From NCBI RefSeq assembly GCF_004795105.1, contig NZ_SSBL01000018.1:1-64000 (forward strand): 64,000 bases of DNA, read 5' to 3'. This stretch comes from Streptomyces sp. A0642. Lineage in GTDB: Bacteria; Actinomycetota; Actinomycetes; Streptomycetales; Streptomycetaceae. The notes beneath the pieces were generated by a model. That model was given only the letters and a program-made list of their open reading frames with translations, made no database searches and was not told where the DNA came from. The translations under genes were made by a program, and so were the position numbers. Shown one piece after another: positions 33,818 to 40,719 of this stretch (position 1 is the first letter of the stretch; each line of letters starts with the position of its first letter).

Positions 33818-34747
33818 TCATCCGGGTGTCGCTCTCCGGGGGTCGGCCGGAGCCATGTCCTGTGCGATCTCGCCTGCTACGCGACCGAAGAGCTCCATCG
33901 CCCGGTTGCCGCCGTCGGACCGCCACATCAGGCCGTATCGGAGGGGCTTGTCTCCCTCCACCGGGACGTAGCAGATACCGGGACGGCCCTGGTAGAGGGC
34001 AATGTGGGCCCCCGACAGCAAGGCGCCCTTGCCGCCGGCGACGAGTGCCAGAGCTTCCTGGAAGTTGGTGACGGACGGCCCCTGCGCGATCGGCCTGCCG
34101 CTGGGTGTGCGCGTCGGCAGTTGATGCTCCAGCCAGTACTCCGGGATGTCTCCCGCGATCGTCAGCAACGGCACACGGGTCAGGTCCTCAAGCGTCACCG
34201 TGTCCCGTCCGGCCAGGGGATGCCCGGCTGCGACAGCCAGCACCCTGTCCTCGGCGAGGAGTGTGGGGCCGCGGGTCAGGTCGTCCTCGCGCACGGGGAA
34301 GTCCGCCAACTGGAGGTCGAAGGCGCCCTTTCGCAGCATTCCGTACGGATCGGAGAGCGGCACCTCGCATACCTCGACGGCGAGTTCGGGATGGGTGATG
34401 CGCAGCCTCTCGATCGTCTTCATCACCATCTCGCCGGCCAAGGGCGTGGAGAAGCCGACGTGCAGGACTCCCTCGATGCCGCGTGCCGAGGCGACGGCAC
34501 GCACAAGGGCGCCCTCGATGCCGCGGTAGTGCGGTTCGAGGTCATCACGGAGGCGGCTGCCCAGGCTGGTGAGGGCCACACGTCGGCTCGTGCGCGTGAA
34601 CAGAGGGGCTCCGACGCGGCGCTCCAGCTTCTGGATGAGCTGGCTTACCCGGGCGCGGGAGAGACGCAGGCGGGTGGCGGTACGGCCGAAGTGCAGTTCT
34701 TCGGCGAGCACGAGAAAGCAATCGAGCTCGTTCTGGTCCATGTGCAT
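33818..34747 (-). CDS. LysR family transcriptional regulator
   Basis: 309 residues: N-terminal HTH (ELDCFLVLAEELHFGRTATRL, RVSQLIQKLERRVGAPLF) and substrate-binding-like effector domain. The DNA-binding domain is of the LysR type found in actinobacterial MFS regulators. Divergent from the MFS exporter 138 bp away, which it probably controls. Two near-adjacent ATGs (34747, 34741) are possible starts. It ends just after the TnsA relic; a CCTACTGG/CCAGTAGG hairpin (33735-33753) can terminate it. Confidence 0.88.
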   Translation of the reverse strand: MHMDQNELDCFLVLAEELHFGRTATRLRLSRARVSQLIQKLERRVGAPLFTRTSRRVALTSLGSRLRDDLEPHYRGIEGALVRAVASARGIEGVLHVGFSTPLAGEMVMKTIERLRITHPELAVEVCEVPLSDPYGMLRKGAFDLQLADFPVREDDLTRGPTLLAEDRVLAVAAGHPLAGRDTVTLEDLTRVPLLTIAGDIPEYWLEHQLPTRTPSGRPIAQGPSVTNFQEALALVAGGKGALLSGAHIALYQGRPGICYVPVEGDKPLRYGLMWRSDGGNRAMELFGRVAGEIAQDMAPADPRRATPG

Positions 34748-34884
34748 CTCCAGGATCGCATGGAACTCGGATCGGTAAGCGTGGCTTTCCGAACGTTGCG
34801 ATCATCGCTGTTGTTCCCGTCCGGGGCGTGACGAAAGCTTGAGGCACCACCAACGCCTACGACTTTTGGAAGGAGTTCATCGTC

Positions 34885-36336
34885 ATGAGTGCCCTGAGTA
34901 CTTCGAGCGGGCTGAGCGCACACAAGTGGGGCATCCTGCTCGTGCTGTGCGGCGCGATCTTCCTCGAAGGCATCGATGTCGCCATGCTCAATGTGGCACT
35001 GCCATCGATCCGCGCCGACCTCGGACTGGCCACCGGTGAGCTGCAGTGGGTCATGAGCGCCTACGTACTCGGATACGGCGGCTTCATGCTCCTCGGGGGA
35101 CGGGCGGCCGACCTGTTCGGACGCCGTCAGATGTTCGTCTTCTGGCTCACCGTCTTCCTGCTGTTCTCCGGGCTCGGCGGATTCGCCACAGAGGGATGGA
35201 TGCTGATCGTCGCGCGCTTCATCACGGGCGTCGCCGCAGCCTTCATGACCCCGGCGGGCCTGTCCATCATCACCACCGGCTTCGCCGAGGGCCCGGAGCG
35301 GAACAAGGCCCTGCTCATCTACTCGGGCACCGCCGCGGGAGGTTTCACGATCGGCCTGGTCGCCGGTGGGCTGCTCACCGCCATCGGCTGGCGGTGGGTC
35401 TTCTTCGCCCCGGTCGTGCTCTCCTTCGTCATTCTCGTCGCGGCCCTCGCGTTCGTCCCCAAATCGGCACGCCCGGACCGATCCGGTAAGCGTGTCGACG
35501 CCGCCGGCGCGCTTACCGTTACCGCTGCCCTCGTGCTGATCGTGCTGGGCGTCGAGCGTGCGGCCCACGCCGGGATCACCACCAGCGCCGGAACGGTGCT
35601 GGCCGCGCTGGCATTCTTCGCGGCCTTCCTCGTCATCGAACGGCGCTCCCCCGAGCCCCTGGTCCGCATGGGCATCTTCCGCAACGGCTCCCTGGTCCGG
35701 GCGAACCTTTCGGCGATGCTGTTCGCCGGCGGCTTCTTCGGCTTCCAGTTCCTGATCGTGCTGTATCTCCAGGAACTGCGCGGCTGGTCGACGCTGCAGA
35801 CGAGCTTCGCGATGCTGGTCATCGGGGTCGACGCGCTTCTCTCGCCGACCCTCACGCCGCGGCTGGTCAACCGCTTCGGCACCGCCAAAGTGATCGTGGG
35901 GGGACTCCTGCTCGCGGTGCTCTCCTACGGGCTGTTCCTCCCGCTGGGAGCGGACTGGAGCTACGCGGCGATGTTCCCGAGCCTGATCACCCTCGGCCTC
36001 GCGTTCTCCCTGGCGTACGGCCCGCTCACCATCCTGGCCACGGAAGGGATCGCGGAGGAGGAGCAGGGACTCGCGGGCGGCCTTCTCTACACCGCCTTCC
36101 AGTTCGGCGCCGCCCTCGGGCTCTCCGCGGTCACCGCCGTCAGCGTGGCCGCCACGCACGCGGAGACTCCTGACGCACTGCTGGATGGTTACCGGGCCGG
36201 CCTGCTCGTCCCGTTTGCTGCGGCAGTGGTCGCCGCTGTCATCAGCGCCTTCGGCCTGCGCACCCGGCGCGGCGACGAGCCGTCCGCCGCGGTGGACGCT
36301 GCCGCTGAGCGAAGCAGCGCCCCCGTCTCCCGCTGA
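34885..36336 (+). CDS. MFS drug exporter (DHA2, 14-helix, EmrB/QacA type)
   Basis: 483 residues with about 14 membrane helices. Motifs: DVAMLNVALPSI in helix 1, LQWVMSAYVLGYGGFMLLGG and RAADLFGRRQMF (motif A), and TPAGLSIIT. DHA2 family antiporters export drugs or metabolites with protons. Preceded by a divergent LysR and followed (19 bp) by a flavin oxidase-like gene, so the three form one unit, maybe resistance to and modification of a compound. Confidence 0.9.
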   Translation: MSALSTSSGLSAHKWGILLVLCGAIFLEGIDVAMLNVALPSIRADLGLATGELQWVMSAYVLGYGGFMLLGGRAADLFGRRQMFVFWLTVFLLFSGLGGFATEGWMLIVARFITGVAAAFMTPAGLSIITTGFAEGPERNKALLIYSGTAAGGFTIGLVAGGLLTAIGWRWVFFAPVVLSFVILVAALAFVPKSARPDRSGKRVDAAGALTVTAALVLIVLGVERAAHAGITTSAGTVLAALAFFAAFLVIERRSPEPLVRMGIFRNGSLVRANLSAMLFAGGFFGFQFLIVLYLQELRGWSTLQTSFAMLVIGVDALLSPTLTPRLVNRFGTAKVIVGGLLLAVLSYGLFLPLGADWSYAAMFPSLITLGLAFSLAYGPLTILATEGIAEEEQGLAGGLLYTAFQFGAALGLSAVTAVSVAATHAETPDALLDGYRAGLLVPFAAAVVAAVISAFGLRTRRGDEPSAAVDAAAERSSAPVSR

Positions 36337-36355
36337 TCCTCGAAGGGACAGAGTC

Positions 36356-36898
36356 ATGACCGATACCGTCAGTGAGTTCTCCGAGATCCAGGACTCCTTC
36401 CTCAACTACATCCGCGATATCAAGTACGCGACCATGGTCACCGTCGACCGTCACCACCGTCCGCGCGCTCGTGTGCTGCTGCCCGTGTGGGAGATCGTCG
36501 ACGGCGTGCCGGTCGGCTGGCTCGCCGCGTACCGGACCCCCGTCAAGAGCGCGCACCTCGCGGGCAACCCCCACACGACGTACGCGTACTGGAATCCCCG
36601 TCAGAACGCGGCCTTCGTGGACAGCGTCTCCACCTGGGCCGACGACGAGGACTCCAAACTGCATGCATGGGGCCTGTACAAGAGGGGCGGACCGCCGGGT
36701 GTGGGCTACGACCCGGTCCACTACTGGCGTGGCGGTCCCGACGATCCCGGCTACCACGTGCTGCGGATCGATCCCTGGCGCATACAACTCGTCCGCGGTT
36801 CCGATCTGCGCAGCACGCTGTGGCGGACGCAGGGCCCGGCCTCGGAGATCACCTCGTCCGCCGACCCGAGGAACTCGGACAAGGTGGCCGTCCGCTGA
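36356..36898 (+). CDS. Pyridoxamine 5'-phosphate oxidase-family (FMN-binding split barrel) protein
   Basis: 180 residues with a split-barrel flavin domain: YATMVTVDRHHRPRARVLLP and KSAHLAGNPHTTYAYW. Such proteins bind FMN or F420 and reduce or oxidise small molecules; the substrate is not visible. It lies 19 bp after the MFS exporter, so co-transcription is likely. A GAAGGGACAG stretch precedes the ATG. A hairpin (36920-36939) follows. Confidence 0.85.
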   Translation: MTDTVSEFSEIQDSFLNYIRDIKYATMVTVDRHHRPRARVLLPVWEIVDGVPVGWLAAYRTPVKSAHLAGNPHTTYAYWNPRQNAAFVDSVSTWADDEDSKLHAWGLYKRGGPPGVGYDPVHYWRGGPDDPGYHVLRIDPWRIQLVRGSDLRSTLWRTQGPASEITSSADPRNSDKVAVR

Positions 36899-36919
36899 AT
36901 CCTCGGAGAGGGACGGATG

Positions 36920-36939
36920 CCCCCGCTCCGACGGGGGCG
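36920..36939 (+). terminator. Terminator after the MFS-oxidase operon
   Basis: GCCCCCG / CGGGGGC stem (36920-36926 with 36933-36939), 6-nt loop, with further imperfect pairing outside, 20 bp after the stop codon. The 633 bp from here to the next gene hold no gene that I can support, only the repeat copy B and its hairpin. Confidence 0.7.
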
Positions 36940-37190
36940 TCGGTCCTTCCCGCGCTTGCTTACCGCTCCGGCGGCCGTGGGGCCGGTGATGTCACGGCCG
37001 TGACCACGGCCGCGGCGGGTCCAGGACAGTCCGAAAGCCGCACCGGGAACAGCCCGAGACTTGTGGAGGGGTGAGGATGCGCCGTCCCCTCCGTAGGAAA
37101 TGACGCGTTCGTGAGACAACACCCTCCGGCCAGGCTGTGAGACAGCCGCAGAAGTCGCAGGTCACAGCACCGCCTTATGCCGCCAGCGGC

Positions 37191-37201
37191 GAGACCCTAC
37201 A
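37191..37201 (-). repeat. Candidate right terminus (inverted TGTAGGGTCTC)
   Basis: GAGACCCTACA, exact inverse of 33373-33383. Followed by GGACA against GGACG outside the left terminus. If real, the pair bounds the TnsA relic, LysR, MFS and oxidase genes. The match does not extend further inward, so chance cannot be ruled out. Confidence 0.4.
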
Positions 37202-37221
37202 GGACAGCCCGGAGGCGGCAG

Positions 37222-37265
37222 ACATGTCGTAGGGCTGAGACTGTCGGTTCAGGCGGTTTGCTCGT
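37222..37265 (+). repeat. 44-nt element, copy B
   Basis: Second copy of the element at 33428-33471, same orientation, also followed at once by a perfect hairpin and a TGATC...CACC string. It lies 20 bp outside the candidate right terminus. Confidence 0.7.
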
Positions 37266-37267
37266 CG

Positions 37268-37296
37268 GGGTGGCCCGGATACCGTTCGGGCCACCC
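37268..37296. terminator. Hairpin after repeat copy B
   Basis: Perfect 10-bp stem GGGTGGCCCG / CGGGCCACCC (37268-37277 with 37287-37296), 9-nt loop, followed by TTCCCCTT. Equivalent in position to the hairpin at 33472-33505 although the stem sequence is different, so the structure, not the sequence, is conserved. Confidence 0.7.
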
Positions 37297-37531
37297 TTCC
37301 CCTTGATCCTCGACACCCTGGTCTCGCAGGCGGATGCCTCCGAGCCCTCGCCGATGCGCGCCCGGAGCGTCGACGATTCCTCTTCACCGGTCACAGGCCG
37401 GCCCCGAGGTTTCCGCAGTACAGAGGGGGGGCCTGCCCTACCATCGACCGGCCCGTTGCCCCGATGGTGCGGCAGGTTTCGGACGGCGAAGCTGAATGCA
37501 TACGGATCCACCGAGCAAGAGGGAACCTTCT

Positions 37532-38380
37532 GTGTTCAGCTTCAAGTCGCCGCACCGCCGTACCGCCCGCACCGCTGCCGTCGGCGCTCTCGCCGTCGCG
37601 GCCTGCGTCACGGTCATGGCCGGCAGCGCCTCAGCCATCGTCAACGGCTCGGACTCCACCGAGAGTTACCCGTTCATGGCGACCATCCCGGAGTCGGCCC
37701 CGGAGCAGGGCCTGATCGACGGTAACTGCGGGGCTTCGCTGATCGATCGGCAGTGGGTGCTGACGGCGGCCCACTGTCTGAAGGTCGAGGGCATCAAGCT
37801 GGACGGCATAGTGCGGGTCGGCAGCGACCACCGCAAGTCCGGCGGCACGGTCCGGAAGATCGACCGGACCTTCGTCCACCCCGGTTATGTGAACGGCGAG
37901 AACGAGGCCGCCAACAAGAACGACATCGCGCTGATACGCCTGGACCGCCCGGTCGCCCAGCAACCCATCAGGATCGCCAGGCGGGCAGGGAAGCCGGGCA
38001 CGCCGACCCGGCTCCTGGGGTTCGGCACCACCGTCGACACCGAGTTCACGTTCCCCGACCGGTTGCAGGAGCTGAACACCCGCAGGGGCGCCGAGGCCGA
38101 GTGCGCGCCCGGTTACGCGGACCGGACCCGGCTGTGCACGATCACCACCGTGCCCAAGGCCATGGCGTGCTTCGGGGACTCCGGCGGACCGCAGGTCCAA
38201 AAGGGCCGGGACGGCCGCTGGGAGCTGATCGGCGTCACCTCGGGGCCCGGCGCCCCGGACGTGCCGTGCTCACAGGGCCCCGGCCTCTACACCAGCGCGC
38301 CCGCCTACGCGGGCTGGATCAACAAGACCATGAAGACCCACGGCGCTCCGTCGGCTGCGGCCAAGAGCTCCCACCGCTGA
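37532..38380 (+). CDS. Secreted trypsin-like serine protease (S1A)
   Basis: About 282 residues. Twin-arginine-rich but Sec-like signal peptide (ending SASA), then a chymotrypsin-fold protease with [16 protein letters not shown]-terminus typical of zymogen-activated trypsins. Triad: TAAHC, NDIALI, GDSGGP; four further cysteines can form disulfides (SLIDRQW...). Asp-containing S1 pocket could not be assigned by eye. GTG at 37532 with AGAGGGAA upstream is preferred to an ATG 36 bp earlier. Confidence 0.87.
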   Translation: MFSFKSPHRRTARTAAVGALAVAACVTVMAGSASAIVNGSDSTESYPFMATIPESAPEQGLIDGNCGASLIDRQWVLTAAHCLKVEGIKLDGIVRVGSDHRKSGGTVRKIDRTFVHPGYVNGENEAANKNDIALIRLDRPVAQQPIRIARRAGKPGTPTRLLGFGTTVDTEFTFPDRLQELNTRRGAEAECAPGYADRTRLCTITTVPKAMACFGDSGGPQVQKGRDGRWELIGVTSGPGAPDVPCSQGPGLYTSAPAYAGWINKTMKTHGAPSAAAKSSHR

Positions 38381-38540
38381 GCGTCGCCGGTGGCGTCACC
38401 GCCGTCGCGGCACGCCGCAAGACCGACCCGCGGCCTGAGCGAACCGTCTAGGTGCGGGAGATCGAGGGCCCGGACAGCGCCCGGCTTCTGGGGCGACACT
38501 TCGTACCATCTGGCTGCGCAGGACTTCCACCCCGGCCGTA

Positions 38541-38578
38541 CGCGCCCGGCACCCCGAAAGGCGGCGGTGCCGGGCGCG
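38541..38578. terminator. Bidirectional terminator
   Basis: Perfect 13-bp stem CGCGCCCGGCACC / GGTGCCGGGCGCG (38541-38553 with 38566-38578) and 12-nt loop, between the convergent protease (+) and the small regulator-partner gene (-), 7 bp from the latter's stop. Confidence 0.85.
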
Positions 38579-38584
38579 GCGACG

Positions 38585-38776
38585 TCACAGCAGGTGGTCG
38601 GCCTTGCCGGCCTTTATGTCGCGGATCATCTGCTGAAGTGACTCACGGCTGTCGGTGAGGTAGCGGTCCTCGGCGCCGGCGACGGCGATGTAGCTGTTCC
38701 CATCGGCGTCGGTCCCGAAGCGGTAGCAAGAGTTCCCCTCGCCGCAGAATGAGTCTTCCCATATGACGTCCGGCAT
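38585..38776 (-). CDS. Small DUF397-like partner of the XRE regulator
   Basis: 63 residues, acidic, ending KAGKADHLL. The pattern WEDSFCGEGNSCYRFGTDADG...YIAVAGAEDRYL resembles a diverged DUF397 protein; these short proteins are encoded next to DUF5753 XRE regulators across Streptomyces and are thought to bind them. ATG at 38776 lies 6-7 nt after GAGGAG; a GTG five codons upstream would overlap the regulator's stop. Translationally close-coupled to the regulator gene. Confidence 0.75.
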   Translation of the reverse strand: MPDVIWEDSFCGEGNSCYRFGTDADGNSYIAVAGAEDRYLTDSRESLQQMIRDIKAGKADHLL

Positions 38777-38787
38777 CTGCAATCTCC

Positions 38788-39639
38788 TCACAGTCGGCGC
38801 GCGATGTTACGAATGAAGTCCCGCGACTTGCCTGGTGGCAGCGCGATTCCCTCCATCCAGTCCAAGTGAGCCCGGTACTTCGTCAGCTGCTCTTCCGAGT
38901 GCACGAAGAGCGGTCCGTGCGAGTTGTCGATCTGCACGGTGTCCAACTGGGGGACGACCCCCTCGGCGTAAAGGACCGTCTGGCCGGCGCCGGGAAACGC
39001 GCCTGCGGCGAAGGGGATGACGAGGAGCGTCACATTCGGTTGCTCGGACTTCTCCAGCAAGTGGTGGAGTTGTGCGCGTGCCACGCCTCGGCCTCCGAAC
39101 TGCATCCGGAGCGCCGCCTCATGGACGATGCCGACGTAGGGCGAGAGTGAATCGCCTGCCAGGACACCCTGTCGCTCCACTCGGTGCGCGAGCCTCAGTG
39201 CGATCTCCCGTTCCGGGAGCTGGGGAACCACTACGCGGAAGAGCGCCAAGGCGTGGTCCGACGTCTGGAGGAGGCCAGGGATGTGCATCGAGTACGCGGC
39301 CCGCATGCGGGATGCGGATGCCTCCAGTTCGGCGATGTCCAGCAAGCCCTGAGGCAGAGTGCCTTTGTATCTCTCCCACCAGCCGCGAGCGGCCGGCTGT
39401 GCCATCTCGACGAGACCACTGACGTATCTGGCGTCCGTGCAACCACAGTGGTGGGCGAGGAGCCGCAGGCGCTCAGCGCTGATGGGCCGTGTACCGGCCT
39501 CGATGTTCGAAATCTTGCCTCGATCCACGCCGAGCAAGCCGGCGGCGAACTCGGCCGAGACGTCAGCGGACATGCGCATGCGCCGCAGCTCGGACCCGAG
39601 CCGCTTCTGGCGTTCGGTTGGGGAGGGCCTGGCTGCCAT
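38788..39639 (-). CDS. XRE-family regulator with DUF5753 domain (WhiJ-like)
   Basis: 283 residues. N-terminal HTH (QKRLGSELRRMRMSADVSAE...GVDRGKISNIEAGTRP) and a C-terminal DUF5753 domain (RAAYSMHIPGLLQT, ALRMQFGG, AGAFPGAGQTVLYAEG). WhiJ-like regulators, with a DUF397-type protein and an anti-sigma-like ATPase, form recurrent gene sets that influence Streptomyces development and antibiotic production. The divergent gene here is such an ATPase, and a 29-bp palindrome (39718-39746) in the gap is a likely operator. Start M6 (39639) preferred for its AAAGGAA site. Confidence 0.88.
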   Translation of the reverse strand: MAARPSPTERQKRLGSELRRMRMSADVSAEFAAGLLGVDRGKISNIEAGTRPISAERLRLLAHHCGCTDARYVSGLVEMAQPAARGWWERYKGTLPQGLLDIAELEASASRMRAAYSMHIPGLLQTSDHALALFRVVVPQLPEREIALRLAHRVERQGVLAGDSLSPYVGIVHEAALRMQFGGRGVARAQLHHLLEKSEQPNVTLLVIPFAAGAFPGAGQTVLYAEGVVPQLDTVQIDNSHGPLFVHSEEQLTKYRAHLDWMEGIALPPGKSRDFIRNIARRL

Positions 39640-39717
39640 GCCGTTCCTTTCCATGCGATCACTGGCAGTCTGCCGCTTGCCTGCGTTGAGTGACCACGAA
39701 AGGGTTCATTCATCGAA

Positions 39718-39746
39718 GCGCAAGGGCAAATTTACCCTGCTTGCGC
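39718..39746. promoter_or_regulatory. Candidate operator of the WhiJ-like cluster
   Basis: 29-bp near-palindrome: GCGCAAG (39718-39724) and CTTGCGC (39740-39746) as outer arms, with GGCAAATTTACC in the centre, itself nearly symmetric and unusually AT-rich for the region. It is 79 bp before the regulator start, in the divergent gap. Likely autoregulatory site, inferred from position and symmetry. Confidence 0.6.
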
Positions 39747-39949
39747 TACATTCGGTTACGCACCGCTCACGCAGCGACGAACAAGAAGTGCATCGCGCGG
39801 TCCTGCCCGCACGCTCCTCCCCTGGGAGGGGCGGGGCCACGCCAGGGGGACAGGCCACTGTTCGTCGCCCGCCTCGCGTGAAGCCAATCGTGCGCACCCA
39901 TGAGGAAGAGGGACACCGTCAACTCGTCACCCGTAACGGGGAGTCAGTC

Positions 39950-40489
39950 ATGCACTCATCTCCACCCGCCGCACTGTGCCCGGCCACCGCCGAGGCGCGT
40001 ACGCCGTTCTCGGAGGCGTACGCGCACGCCGTCCAGCCTCGCCCGCCACAGCCCTATCTGCGTCCGAAAGGTGGCTCGGGGCAGACCGCGCCCCGCCTCT
40101 CCCTGAGCTTCACCCTCCCCGACGACATCCGCAGCGCAGGTATCGCGCGGGCGGCGACCGTCGCCGCGTTGGAGGCGCACGGCCTTGACGCGTACGTATG
40201 GCCGGTGACGTACGCGGTCACCGAACTCGTCTCCGTCACCGCGAGGATGAGCCCCGGCCGGGAGCTCTACGTCTCGCTGCGGCACCGTGACGACGCGGTG
40301 CGCCTTCTGGTCTGGGACCAGCATCCGCACCCCACCGAACCCGCGTTGGCCGACCTCTGCGAGGCGCGGCGCCGACGGGCCTTGTGGCTGCTGGCCGCAG
40401 TCGTCAAGGACTGGGGAGGGGAGTGGGGGACGCGCGAGGAGGAACAGCGCCGCAACGGCGGTAAGTCGTGGGTTTTTCCGCCCCGTTGA
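39950..40489 (+). CDS. Anti-sigma-like ATP-binding (HATPase) protein, degenerate
   Basis: 179 residues. The C-terminal ~120 residues follow the RsbW/SpoIIAB-like HATPase order (AVTELVSVTARMSPGRELYVSLRH, LLVWDQHPHP). The N-box, usually ELVTNAVRH, reads ELVSVTARM, so ATP binding may be weak or lost. In Streptomyces such proteins are the partner of WhiJ-like regulators. GGGGAG precedes the ATG. The open frame upstream is rejected as it crosses the divergent promoter region. Confidence 0.78.
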   Translation: MHSSPPAALCPATAEARTPFSEAYAHAVQPRPPQPYLRPKGGSGQTAPRLSLSFTLPDDIRSAGIARAATVAALEAHGLDAYVWPVTYAVTELVSVTARMSPGRELYVSLRHRDDAVRLLVWDQHPHPTEPALADLCEARRRRALWLLAAVVKDWGGEWGTREEEQRRNGGKSWVFPPR

Positions 40490-40719
40490 GAGTAACGCGC
40501 GGTGTTCGGTGGCAGGTCTTCGGTAACGGCGACAGCTTCTCCAAGGCCTCGCCGGGGGGCGTGGACCCTTCAGGCAGGGGCGCGAACGGACGGAGTCGGT
40601 CGACCAGTTGCGGGGCGGCTTCGTACGAACGGGTAGCCTGCCGAACGTAAGTCCGACCGGCCTTCTGCTAGGCGGTAGTCGGACGGCAGTGATTTGGGCG
40701 ATGAGTTGGGGGACTTCTC

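Noticed and set aside
33741-34071. Continuation of the TnsA-like frame to 199 codons
   Set aside because: After the YESRLEL motif the frame is the antisense of the LysR gene and shows no TnsA features, so the real relic ends near 33740.
34645-36405. A 586-codon minus-strand frame
   Set aside because: Antisense to the MFS exporter and into the LysR gene; composition not protein-like.
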